Shown one piece after another: positions 25,417-34,354 of a stretch of 61,019 bases of DNA; the stretch's first letter is position 1, and each line of letters begins with the position of its first letter. A model generated the notes under the pieces. The model searched no databases. It worked only from the letters and a program-made list of their open reading frames with translations, and was not told the DNA's origin. Origin of the DNA: an uncultured Clostridium sp. Its GTDB lineage: Bacteria > Bacillota > Clostridia > TANB77 > CAG-508. Location of the stretch: positions 1-61,019 of the forward strand of contig CANDRW010000007.1 of NCBI GenBank assembly GCA_947388675.1, in the 5' to 3' direction. The position numbers and the translations under genes are program-made.

Positions 25417-26967
25417 TTACTTCTTTCTATTTTTCCATCCTTTGACTTTCTCTATTATACTTTTTCTTTGCTCTTTATTCAATAAAACAAAATAGTTTAC
25501 ACTTGCTATTATAATAGCTGCTATTGCACCCGCAATAATTAATGTTAACCAACTATCTATTGTTATCACATTCTTTATTATCATTGCAATAATAATAGCA
25601 TAAAGTACTGCAAAAATATTTAATAGGAGATCTTTATAAAATGTATACCAAGGAGCTCCTATACATTTAGCTGCATAAGGCATCAAGACTACAACATTTC
25701 TAATGGTTACTAGTACAACACTAACTCCTGCAATAGCAATTAGTCCTAATGAAGTATATTTAACTGTTATATATGTTACTATTAGGCTAATAATTCCTGT
25801 AATAATAACCGCAATCGATGGTACTTTTAATTTATTAAAAACAGTAAAAACATTTAACATAACATAAGAAACAGCACTAACCAAACACACTCCGACTGTA
25901 ATAATTCCCAAAATATACATATAATGTATTTCTTCTCCATTATTATTACCTAGCCATAATGTATAAAATTTATCAGCATATGCTATCAGTATTCCATACA
26001 TAATGCTATGAAAGAAAAGTAAGATTTTTATAGAACTTCTTATCTTCTCTAACATCAGTTTTTTATTATCTTTATATTCTGCATAACTTATTGTTAAATT
26101 AGGCATAAAGGCATTAGTAATTGTGGATGTTAATGATGACATATAATTTGGTATTGTTTGTACCAATGATAACGTTCCCATTGCTGATGCACCTATCAAT
26201 ATATTAGATAATAATAGGTCTAACTCACTTAATGCAATCCCGCCTACTCTACTAACAGTATTCCAAATTCCAGAGGATATTAATTCTTTAATACATCCCT
26301 TATCAAATAATTTCTTATCTATTTTCACTTCTGGAGTTAGTTTTTTATAATATCTAATATTCATCACTAATGAAATTAATGAATATATTACTGTTGCAAT
26401 TCCTATATAGAAAATATATGGATTTAAAAATGTGTAGCAAAGGAATATTATAATAGCCTTTGTAATTGATGCGATAATACTTACTTTAGCAGATAAGTCC
26501 ACTCTATTTTTAGCAAATGTAGAAATTGCAAATACATTAGATATTAAGTCTATTGCTATGTTAATAAATAAAAATGTCCATAATATTTTTACATCTACTA
26601 TACTGTTATCTGCTATATTAACTATATTTTGCATAAATATAACCACTAAAGCTAATGGTATAGCAATTACTAAACATATAATCAGATTAGCTAAAAATAC
26701 TGATGAAAAATATTTACTTGCACTATCATATTCTTTTTTCTGTATCCTAATCGTAATAAATCTACTTGCCATAGAATTAAGTGCAAGTGTTATTAATGCA
26801 ACATAATTCTCAAAATTATTTCCTAATGCCAAAAAGCCATATGTCTCTTTTCCTACATTTTTCACTATATATGGTGTCAAAAAGAAACTAATAACAAATT
26901 TAACTGCGAAGGCTATACAGTTTGCTACTATGTTGATTGTTAAACGCTTATTACTACTTTTTTCCAT
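25417..26967 (-). CDS. Wzx-type polysaccharide flippase
   Basis: The flippase moves lipid-linked repeat units across the membrane. The start at 26,967 follows a GGAG, giving about 516 residues. Twelve to fourteen membrane helices are visible, and the N-terminus (LTINIVANCIAFAVKFVISFFLTPYIVKNVG) and the Tyr/Gly-containing loop KETYGFLALGN are typical of the MATE/MOP superfamily. It has basic residues at the C-terminus (KVKGWKNRKK). Its place between the polymerase and the nonulosonate genes fits a Wzx/Wzy-dependent pathway. Confidence 0.88.
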   Translation of the reverse strand: MEKSSNKRLTINIVANCIAFAVKFVISFFLTPYIVKNVGKETYGFLALGNNFENYVALITLALNSMASRFITIRIQKKEYDSASKYFSSVFLANLIICLVIAIPLALVVIFMQNIVNIADNSIVDVKILWTFLFINIAIDLISNVFAISTFAKNRVDLSAKVSIIASITKAIIIFLCYTFLNPYIFYIGIATVIYSLISLVMNIRYYKKLTPEVKIDKKLFDKGCIKELISSGIWNTVSRVGGIALSELDLLLSNILIGASAMGTLSLVQTIPNYMSSLTSTITNAFMPNLTISYAEYKDNKKLMLEKIRSSIKILLFFHSIMYGILIAYADKFYTLWLGNNNGEEIHYMYILGIITVGVCLVSAVSYVMLNVFTVFNKLKVPSIAVIITGIISLIVTYITVKYTSLGLIAIAGVSVVLVTIRNVVVLMPYAAKCIGAPWYTFYKDLLLNIFAVLYAIIIAMIIKNVITIDSWLTLIIAGAIAAIIIASVNYFVLLNKEQRKSIIEKVKGWKNRKK

Positions 26968-27955
26968 TGATTTCTCCATTTTTGTATTTTTTTACCCACT
27001 CAGACCCTAAGGTAATTTTACTCTCACAAAAGTTAATAAAATCTATTGATGTTGAAAATGCGGTAATACATTTTCTAATTAATATATTATCCATAAAATT
27101 TAATATCTCAATTGGAAAGCCATTCTCTAAAATAATGTATTCTTTAGACATTTGGGTGTAATCAACTTCGTCTCTTGGATGTGGCTTAATAACAATGGTA
27201 CCTTCCATATAATTTTGTATTATATATTGATACATTTCCATTTGTTGTTTTTCATTACTTAGAAATTCATCTTTATATAGTGGTTGTGTCAATAATATTG
27301 AAACTTCTCCTTTTAAATTTAATGGCTTATCTAAAAATACTTCTATAATCTTTTCTTTTTCATCTTTTTCCAGTTTTGAAAATAATTCACTTCGTGGTAC
27401 TTCTATAAACTTGTCCTTAAAAAATACGTCTATATCTTTCTTTGAATTTACTTCAATGTTTTGTACATATTTTGAAGTGCCAAAAGAACAAGTTATGTCA
27501 TTAGTTAATATTCTTAGTTTATATTTTAGCCCTTTAAAATTATAATGCCTTTCTATATTTTTGTAGCAATCTAAGCCATCCTCAATAATATGATAATTCA
27601 TCTTTTGCATTCTTAAGTATATCCCTATAATTGAATTATCATTAAATATATAAACTTCCTTATTAACTAAAAAATCCAAATTATAAGCTTCTCTTATTCT
27701 CCTTTTTAATCTTCTTCTTCTTAAAAAAATATTTCTTGTTGCAGGTATCTTTTCAATTTCCTCTGTGTCTTTATAATTAAAAAGATAAATGTTGTCAAAT
27801 AGCTCTAATAATTTAATTTTTTTATATAGCTTATCTATTTCTTTTAAAGTTCCATATAATACTATATCATTTTTCTGTGCATTTGTATCTTGCATATTTT
27901 TAATTAAAGTAATTAAAACATGATATTCTGTATGGCATATAAAAATTTTCTTCAT
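26954..27955 (-). CDS. GT52-like (sialyltransferase-type) glycosyltransferase
   Basis: This is a cytoplasmic enzyme of about 333 residues if started at 27,955, where GAGGAATAAA precedes the ATG. It begins KKIFICHTEYHVLITLIK, like family 52 transferases, and has IIEDGLDCYKN near 130 and the donor-binding KPHPRDEVDY near 245. GT52 members transfer nonulosonic acids from CMP-sugars to lipooligosaccharide or capsule. In an operon that makes a CMP-nonulosonate this is the likely transferase. The end overlaps the flippase start by 14 bases. Confidence 0.7.
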   Translation of the reverse strand: MKKIFICHTEYHVLITLIKNMQDTNAQKNDIVLYGTLKEIDKLYKKIKLLELFDNIYLFNYKDTEEIEKIPATRNIFLRRRRLKRRIREAYNLDFLVNKEVYIFNDNSIIGIYLRMQKMNYHIIEDGLDCYKNIERHYNFKGLKYKLRILTNDITCSFGTSKYVQNIEVNSKKDIDVFFKDKFIEVPRSELFSKLEKDEKEKIIEVFLDKPLNLKGEVSILLTQPLYKDEFLSNEKQQMEMYQYIIQNYMEGTIVIKPHPRDEVDYTQMSKEYIILENGFPIEILNFMDNILIRKCITAFSTSIDFINFCESKITLGSEWVKKYKNGEINGKK

Positions 27956-27975
27956 TTTATTCCTCATCTTATACA

Positions 27976-29421
27976 TCATATTAAAAAGAAAGTTAAAAGC
28001 ATTCTTTTTGTGTACATAGAAAGTGCTATCATATGAATTAATAGCAATATTCTAATTAGTATAATTGCATTTTTATATTTGCTATTAGATATATCTCTTC
28101 CTAAAAATATATTCTTTTTAGTAATTATAAATAAATAGCCGTTTATTATAATAAAACCAATTACTCCAAAGTTATATAAAAAGTCAATATAACTACAATG
28201 AGAGCATTCTGCTGCTCCTAAGTAAGCTGTGTATAATGTTTTAGTAGTCATATCGTTCCCAAATAGTATATTTCCTATTGGTCTATTAAAGGATGCTGTG
28301 AAAAATGTCTTTATTAAAGGAATTCTTCCTGAAGATATTCTATCCCAATCTCCTTCTAACAATTTTTGTTTTAAAAAGTTTATTCTATTAATTATACTAT
28401 TGTTAGTTTCTACATTATTTTGATTTTCTTCTGGAATAACATTATTTTCTATTTTAGGTTCCTCTTCTGGTATGTTTATATTAGTTTGTTGATTATTCTC
28501 TATTTTAGGAGTATTATCTATTAGTTGCTTTTCCATATTAGATATTAACTTTGTAACCCCAAATATCATTATGGTTAATAATACTATAATAAGCCATTCT
28601 TTCCATTGTATACGAATTTTTTTTCTTTGCATGATCACATAAATTAGTAACATTACCCCTAGAACAGCTAATCCTGTTACACTTATCGTTGCAATGTCAG
28701 CATTAATCATGATTGCAATACCTACATATGCACACCATTTATGTTTTATATCATCTTTTAAAAATAGTAATGAGGCAATTCCTAAATTAATAAACATGCT
28801 CATAAAATTAGGCTCATATGTTCCTTTAAACCTTAGTGAAATTTCTTCCCCTTCATATTCTGCTAAAAAATTATTTGTAATGAGGCCATATAATATACTT
28901 ATTAATGAAGCCCAAACTATTGTTAGTAACAATTGCTTTATAAATTTTTCCATTTCCTCTGTATCATTTGGCTTTATGCACATTGAAAACATTAAAAATA
29001 TTAAAATATTAACAAATGTTATAGCAACCTCTAAGCTAATAGATTGATATGTAATTATTCCCACTATAAATGAGATAACAAAAAATATAGCAACACCAAT
29101 TTGGTATTTATTTGGTTTCACTTTATTTTTTATAATAAATATCCCTAATTTTAATATAATTACTACCATTACCATTCTTGATATCGAACCTTTTATAGGC
29201 TCAAAGATTAAAATTTCGTCAAAGAATGATAAAAATAAATAAATATACAATAAATTCTTATTATCCTTTACTATTGCTATTTCTAATAAAATAGCAATAG
29301 TAAATATTCCACCTAAGACGATATGTACATTGAATAGCATTACTAATAAAGTAAGCTCTACTAAAATTCTAACAAATTGATTTGTCTTTAATGTATCTAC
29401 TATTTTTTTAACTATTTCCAT
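27976..29421 (-). CDS. Wzy-type polysaccharide polymerase
   Basis: This is a multipass membrane protein of 481 residues with about ten to twelve helices. A long external loop rich in Asn, Glu and Pro lies at residues about 295-345. The O-antigen ligase/polymerase style region DWDRISSGRIPLIKTFFTASFNRPIGNILFGN follows. Such proteins join repeat units on the outer face. It overlaps the GT2 gene upstream by 10 bases, as expected for translational coupling. Confidence 0.8.
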   Translation of the reverse strand: MEIVKKIVDTLKTNQFVRILVELTLLVMLFNVHIVLGGIFTIAILLEIAIVKDNKNLLYIYLFLSFFDEILIFEPIKGSISRMVMVVIILKLGIFIIKNKVKPNKYQIGVAIFFVISFIVGIITYQSISLEVAITFVNILIFLMFSMCIKPNDTEEMEKFIKQLLLTIVWASLISILYGLITNNFLAEYEGEEISLRFKGTYEPNFMSMFINLGIASLLFLKDDIKHKWCAYVGIAIMINADIATISVTGLAVLGVMLLIYVIMQRKKIRIQWKEWLIIVLLTIMIFGVTKLISNMEKQLIDNTPKIENNQQTNINIPEEEPKIENNVIPEENQNNVETNNSIINRINFLKQKLLEGDWDRISSGRIPLIKTFFTASFNRPIGNILFGNDMTTKTLYTAYLGAAECSHCSYIDFLYNFGVIGFIIINGYLFIITKKNIFLGRDISNSKYKNAIILIRILLLIHMIALSMYTKRMLLTFFLI

Positions 29422-30416
29422 TCTCCCATTCCTTTTTGTTTTTTGTAAAATCTAATAAATAATTTTGGATATTGCATTAAATATCCTTGAAATCTAATTA
29501 ACCTATTCTTACTCTTCTGTGGTATCTTATATAGTTCTTTTTCTTTCACTAATTTTATAATTTCTGTTAAATTCTCATTAGTTGTACCATAAGCAATTGG
29601 ATTTTTTAGTATAGACAAAGCAAAATTTGCAATTCTATCTTTCAAAAATTTATAGCTCTTTTTATCTTCAATTGTTTTTAGGAATTTCGTCAAACTATCC
29701 ATTATTTCTATATAGCTATCAATCCACTTATTGTCCTTTGTCATATTAGTTGTAATGCTATCATCTCTTCTACGATAAATGTAAAATGTTGTATTATAAT
29801 ATTGTACTCTATTTGCACTGATAATCACTTTAGGTGAAAATTCTTCATCTTCAAATTTCAAGCCTGATTTAAAAGAAAATTTCCCTTTTAAATATTTCGT
29901 CTTATAGATACGGCTACAAGCCATTGGAAAATACATTTTATTCTTGGTAGATATATAAAAATATTCATCTCCAGTTAAGATTTCAGTAGTTTCTCTTTTA
30001 ATCTCTTCTACACCTGATTGAATGTTTATGTCCGTTTCCGAAATTTCTTTCATATTCCCTTCCAAAATATCTAAATCATGCTCAATTGCTTTATCTACCA
30101 TTTCTTCTAAGTTAGACATTTCAATCATATCATCACTATCTAAAAAACAAATATATTTTCCATTAGCTTGATTTATACCAGTATTTCTTGCTTCGCTAAG
30201 CCCTTTATTTTTGTCATGATATAGTATTGTTAAATTCTCGATATGATTATCTGTCACATAACCTTTTATTATCTCAATACTATTATCTGTTCCTCTATCG
30301 TCAATACATAAAACTTCAATTTGACTTAAATCTACGTCACTTTGATAGATAGAATCTAAACATTCAGTGATATACTTTTCTACATTATATACTGGTATAA
30401 TAATACTTAATTTCAT
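29412..30416 (-). CDS. GT2 glycosyltransferase
   Basis: This family 2 enzyme has 334 residues and adds one sugar to the repeat unit. The nucleotide-binding start is KLSIIIPVYNVEKYITECLDSI; the DxD-type metal site is CFLDSDDMI near 93, preceded by RNTGINQANGKY. A C-terminal helical part of about 120 residues carries basic stretches that may touch the membrane. Donor and acceptor are unknown. Confidence 0.85.
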   Translation of the reverse strand: MKLSIIIPVYNVEKYITECLDSIYQSDVDLSQIEVLCIDDRGTDNSIEIIKGYVTDNHIENLTILYHDKNKGLSEARNTGINQANGKYICFLDSDDMIEMSNLEEMVDKAIEHDLDILEGNMKEISETDINIQSGVEEIKRETTEILTGDEYFYISTKNKMYFPMACSRIYKTKYLKGKFSFKSGLKFEDEEFSPKVIISANRVQYYNTTFYIYRRRDDSITTNMTKDNKWIDSYIEIMDSLTKFLKTIEDKKSYKFLKDRIANFALSILKNPIAYGTTNENLTEIIKLVKEKELYKIPQKSKNRLIRFQGYLMQYPKLFIRFYKKQKGMGEWK

Positions 30417-30426
30417 TTTTCCACTC

Positions 30427-31413
30427 CTATCCTGTTAGCTTTTCATGTAGTTTAGCAAAAATCTTTGCTAGAAATATCATTTTATAATTTAATAATTTGA
30501 TAAATATCACTTTTGCTTTACTATATCTTTTCAGATATGGGTTTTTCAAAAAATTTGGATACTTCCTCTTAAATTTTCCAATTTCATCTACCAACTCTTT
30601 TTTGGATATTCTAGCTTTCAACATTACTAATAATTTTCCATAAAGTAGTTGTTCAATTGCTTTGAATTCAATTTCTTGTTGATATTTTTTTTGATCAATA
30701 TATTCTATGAATCTTTCAAAAGTTATATCAAAAAAATCAAATTCTTCTATCCCTTTTCCCTTATTACTATTAGAAGCAGATGCCTTTCTTTGATAGTAAT
30801 GATACAATGCTTCATTCATAAATATTGGCTTTTCTGCTAAATATGCTAGTACTGGAATAACAGTTAATTCTTCACATCTTTTTATGTCTTCTGGATAATA
30901 AATATTGTTATCTATAAATATACTTTTTTTAATCATTTTAGAGCATGAAGTTAATGTCATATAACTAATAATTTCTTGCTTTGTAATGATATCTTTTGCA
31001 AAGTAATTAGAAATGTCTACTTTAATATCTTTATTCTCATAACTAATATAATAATTAGCCATCACAAAATCTGCATTTTTTTCATTAGCTACTTTCATAA
31101 ATTTTGAAATAGTATCTCTCTCATAATAGTCATCTGAATCACAAAATATAATGAAATTGCCTTTTGCCTCTTTAATTCCTAAGTTTCTAGCATATGATAC
31201 TCCTTGATTCTTCTCTAAATATTTTGGTGTTATAAAAGAGTATTTTTCCACATATTGCTTTAATATTTCCTTCGATTGATCTGTAGATCCATCTTCAACT
31301 GCCAATATCTCAATTTTCTCTTTGTCGTAGTCTTGTTCTACTAATGAATCTAAACATTTTTCTAAATATTTTTCCACATTATATATTGGAACTATTACAG
31401 TTACATCTATCAT
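30427..31413 (-). CDS. GT2 glycosyltransferase
   Basis: This second family 2 enzyme has 328 residues and is a paralogue of its neighbour. It starts DVTVIVPIYNVEKYLEKCLDSL; the metal site is IIFCDSDDYYERD near 92, after ARNLGIKEAKGNF. A C-terminal basic helix pair (YSKAKVIFIKLLNYKMIFLAKIF) suggests membrane association. Only two bases separate it from the next upstream gene. Confidence 0.85.
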   Translation of the reverse strand: MIDVTVIVPIYNVEKYLEKCLDSLVEQDYDKEKIEILAVEDGSTDQSKEILKQYVEKYSFITPKYLEKNQGVSYARNLGIKEAKGNFIIFCDSDDYYERDTISKFMKVANEKNADFVMANYYISYENKDIKVDISNYFAKDIITKQEIISYMTLTSCSKMIKKSIFIDNNIYYPEDIKRCEELTVIPVLAYLAEKPIFMNEALYHYYQRKASASNSNKGKGIEEFDFFDITFERFIEYIDQKKYQQEIEFKAIEQLLYGKLLVMLKARISKKELVDEIGKFKRKYPNFLKNPYLKRYSKAKVIFIKLLNYKMIFLAKIFAKLHEKLTG

Positions 31414-31414
31414 C

Positions 31415-32419
31415 CTATTTACTCTTTTCCTTTTTCATAAATATTGCTTTTACTAAACCTACAGTAGTTCCCCAACCATAACTACAATGTAATATTAAAA
31501 ATATAAATGGCAATAACAAATATTGTATATGGAAACCATTTTGTATTATAATTAATACTAAGTTAATAATATTAAATATCGCATATGCTCCTATTAATAG
31601 ATATAGTGGAATATTTATATGAAACACTGCTAATACCGAGCAGAGTATAATCGCTAATACAAAAAACAAAGGTATGAAATGATATAACGCAAAACACTTT
31701 GGACAATATTTCATTGTAATGCCAATCCATTTTCCATTTCCATATTTCTGCTTTATCATTCCTTTTAAACTATTTCTAGCATGATGATATGATACAACAT
31801 TTGGAGATAGCAAAAACTTATATCCAGCCTTTTTCATTCTATAATGCATTTCGTTATCTTCTGTCCTTGCTAATTTTTCATTATATGTTCCTACCTCATC
31901 AAATACTTTTTTGCGGTACATTGCGTGGGCCAAAGTACTAACATACTCTCTTTCATTTGTTCTTCTATATTTTGCAATTCCACTACCAAATAAAGACTGT
32001 TCTGCAATTAGTAATGTTTTTTGCCATTGAATATTCTCTGAAGTAACACTAATTCTATGTCCACCAACAATATTTTCACCTTTTTCCAATTCTTTCACAT
32101 CTTCTTCAATAAAAGTATCTGGAAAAGTAGAATGTGCGTCTACTCGAACAACAGCTTCTCCTTTCGCTTCTTTTAATGCCACATTCCATCCACAAGGCAA
32201 AGTTCTTTTTGGGTTATCCAACACAAGAATTCTATTATATTCTTTTTCAAAATTCTTTTTAAACTGTTGCAATATTTCTTTTGTATTATCTGTTGATGAA
32301 CTATCTACCAATATTACTTCAATTTGCTCATGTGAATATTTTTGCGCATTAAGTGACTCCAAACATTTTTCTATAACTCTTTCAGCATTATATGCTACAA
32401 TAATAAATGTAACTAGCAT
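31415..32419 (-). CDS. Membrane-attached GT2 glycosyltransferase, ExoA-like
   Basis: This enzyme has 334 residues. The GT2 domain (1-230) shows VTFIIVAYNAERVIEKCLESL, the DxD-type VRVDAHST near 95 and the acceptor-region ARTEDNEMHYRMKKAGY near 185. Two or three membrane helices follow at about 245-325. The layout resembles ExoA-type transferases, which add the second sugar on the lipid carrier. It lies 19 bases downstream of the initiating sugar transferase. Confidence 0.82.
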   Translation of the reverse strand: MLVTFIIVAYNAERVIEKCLESLNAQKYSHEQIEVILVDSSSTDNTKEILQQFKKNFEKEYNRILVLDNPKRTLPCGWNVALKEAKGEAVVRVDAHSTFPDTFIEEDVKELEKGENIVGGHRISVTSENIQWQKTLLIAEQSLFGSGIAKYRRTNEREYVSTLAHAMYRKKVFDEVGTYNEKLARTEDNEMHYRMKKAGYKFLLSPNVVSYHHARNSLKGMIKQKYGNGKWIGITMKYCPKCFALYHFIPLFFVLAIILCSVLAVFHINIPLYLLIGAYAIFNIINLVLIIIQNGFHIQYLLLPFIFLILHCSYGWGTTVGLVKAIFMKKEKSK

Positions 32420-32438
32420 AGCTTCTCCTTTTTATATA

Positions 32439-33125
32439 TTATATAATCGTCTTAATACAAATCTTAATATCTTCTAATAAGCTAAACTTTTCTATATATT
32501 CCAAGTTATACTTCATCTTCTCTGGTAATACACGCTCTATATAAATATCATCTACTTTCTCGCCTTTATTCAAAAAAGTATCCATAATCTCATCTTCATT
32601 TTTATACTCAATACTAGCTCTTGAAGTTACTCCAGCTGGCATTAATAAAGTAGCCTTCATTTCATCATTATACTTGTCCACATATTTTGTCACTTCTGGT
32701 CTCGTACCAACAAAAGACATATCACCTTTTAAGATGTTGATTAATTGCGGAATTTCATCTAATCTGCATTTTCGTATTTTGCTACCTATTTTAGTAATTC
32801 TTGTATCTTGTCCTAATGTAATTAAACTTCCTTTTTTATCAGCATCTTGTACCATAGTTCTAAATTTAAAAATTCTAAACTTTTTACCATAAGTTGTGAT
32901 TCTTTCTTGCCTATAAAATACAGGTCCTTTAGAATCTAATTTTATCCAAATAGATAAAACTAGAAAGATAGGTGATAAAATTACTAACAATATAAATGAC
33001 ATTATGATATCAAATATTCTTTTCAAAAATAGATTCACTTTCTTTTTAGCTAAAATATCATAATATCTTTTTACTTCTTCATTTTGTAAATCTTCTGGTA
33101 GTTTTTGATAGCTTTTTAAGATCAT
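32439..33125 (-). CDS. Initiating polyprenyl-phosphate sugar-1-phosphate transferase
   Basis: The enzyme puts the first sugar phosphate on undecaprenyl phosphate and so starts each repeat unit. It has 228 residues. One membrane helix is at about 38-60 (FDIIMSFILLVILSPIFLVLS). The family motifs GPVFYRQERITTYGKKFRIFKFRTM (near 70-95), LRKCRLDEIPQL-like SKIRKCRLDEIPQLINIL and GDMSFVGTRPEV are all present. It overlaps the aminotransferase gene by four bases (ATGA). Confidence 0.92.
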   Translation of the reverse strand: MILKSYQKLPEDLQNEEVKRYYDILAKKKVNLFLKRIFDIIMSFILLVILSPIFLVLSIWIKLDSKGPVFYRQERITTYGKKFRIFKFRTMVQDADKKGSLITLGQDTRITKIGSKIRKCRLDEIPQLINILKGDMSFVGTRPEVTKYVDKYNDEMKATLLMPAGVTSRASIEYKNEDEIMDTFLNKGEKVDDIYIERVLPEKMKYNLEYIEKFSLLEDIKICIKTII

Positions 33126-34339
33126 TTCATATACTCTCCCACAATTTTCACAAACTTCTCAATAATATAATCTACTTGCTCATTAGTTAATTTAGTATAC
33201 AAAGGCAATGTGATTTCATTTTGATAAAATTCATAAGCATTTGGATAATTTTGGATGTCAAATTCTAAATTCTTATAAGCTGTTAGCATCGGAAGTGGTT
33301 TATAGTGTACATTACAAGCCACGCCTTCTTCTGCCATTTTGATAATAATTTCATTTCTTTGTTCTTCTGTAATTCCTTCTACTCGTAAAATATATAAATG
33401 CCCTGAAGAAGTATGCGTGTCATCTTTATGACTTAAAGGAATAATTGGCAATTCCTTTAAACCTTGATTATATTTTTCAATCATTTCTTGTCTTCTTTTT
33501 AAAAGTTCTGGATATCTTCTCATTTGCGCTAAGCCAATTCCAGCCATAATATCTGTCATATTACATTTATAGTATGGTGCAACAATATCATATTCCCAAT
33601 TTCCTAATCCATTTTTATGCAAAGCATCTTTAGTTTGTCCATGTAATGACAATAATTGATATTGCTTGTAAACAGTTTCATTATCTAGTCCTTCTCTATT
33701 TTTCCAAACCACTGCACCACCTTCTGCTGTTGTTAAATTTTTCACTGCGTGGAAAGAAAATGTTGTGAAATCTGCCCATTCTCCAGACATCTTTCCCTCT
33801 CTTTGAGCCCCAAGTCCATGTGCACTATCGGAAATTACAATAACTCTATCATACAATTTTTGAATGTCATTCTTTGCTTGAAATAAACTTTTCTTCTTTT
33901 CTACTATCTCAAATATTTTATTGTAATTGCATACTATTCCTGCTATATCTACTGGTATAATAGCCTTTGTTTTTTCTGTAATTGCTTCTTCTAATTTTTG
34001 GTAGTCCATTTCAAAGTTATCTTTTTGAATATCTACTAAGACTACTTTTGCTCCCACATGAACAACTGGACTTGCAGATGCTGTATAAGTATAACTAGGA
34101 ACAATAACTTCATCACCTACTCCTATTCCTAATATCCTTAGAGTCATTTCTAATGCTGCTGTTGCCGAATTTAAGCAAACTGCTTTTTCAGTATGGCATA
34201 ATTCCGCTATTTCTTTTTCAAATTGTTTTGTTTTTGGTCCTGTTGTAATCCAGCCTGATTGTAGTGCTTCTATCACCTCTTTAATTTCTTCTTCACTAAT
34301 ATCAGGTGGTGAAAAAGGAATATTCATTTTTTCACTCAT
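33122..34339 (-). CDS. DegT/DnrJ/EryC1 PLP-dependent sugar aminotransferase
   Basis: This cytoplasmic enzyme has 405 residues and adds an amino group to a 4-keto-sugar nucleotide. It shows the family start IPFSPPDISEEEIKEVIEALQSGWITTGP, the PLP site with SDSAHGLGA near 165-175 and the Schiff-base Lys of FSFHAVKNLTTAEGGAV near 190. Together with the membrane dehydratase next to it, it would convert UDP-GlcNAc to a UDP-4-amino-4,6-dideoxy sugar, the precursor of diNAcBac or of nonulosonic acids. No acetyltransferase is seen in the window. Confidence 0.88.
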   Translation of the reverse strand: MSEKMNIPFSPPDISEEEIKEVIEALQSGWITTGPKTKQFEKEIAELCHTEKAVCLNSATAALEMTLRILGIGVGDEVIVPSYTYTASASPVVHVGAKVVLVDIQKDNFEMDYQKLEEAITEKTKAIIPVDIAGIVCNYNKIFEIVEKKKSLFQAKNDIQKLYDRVIVISDSAHGLGAQREGKMSGEWADFTTFSFHAVKNLTTAEGGAVVWKNREGLDNETVYKQYQLLSLHGQTKDALHKNGLGNWEYDIVAPYYKCNMTDIMAGIGLAQMRRYPELLKRRQEMIEKYNQGLKELPIIPLSHKDDTHTSSGHLYILRVEGITEEQRNEIIIKMAEEGVACNVHYKPLPMLTAYKNLEFDIQNYPNAYEFYQNEITLPLYTKLTNEQVDYIIEKFVKIVGEYMK

Positions 34340-34354
34340 ACATTTTCCTTCTTT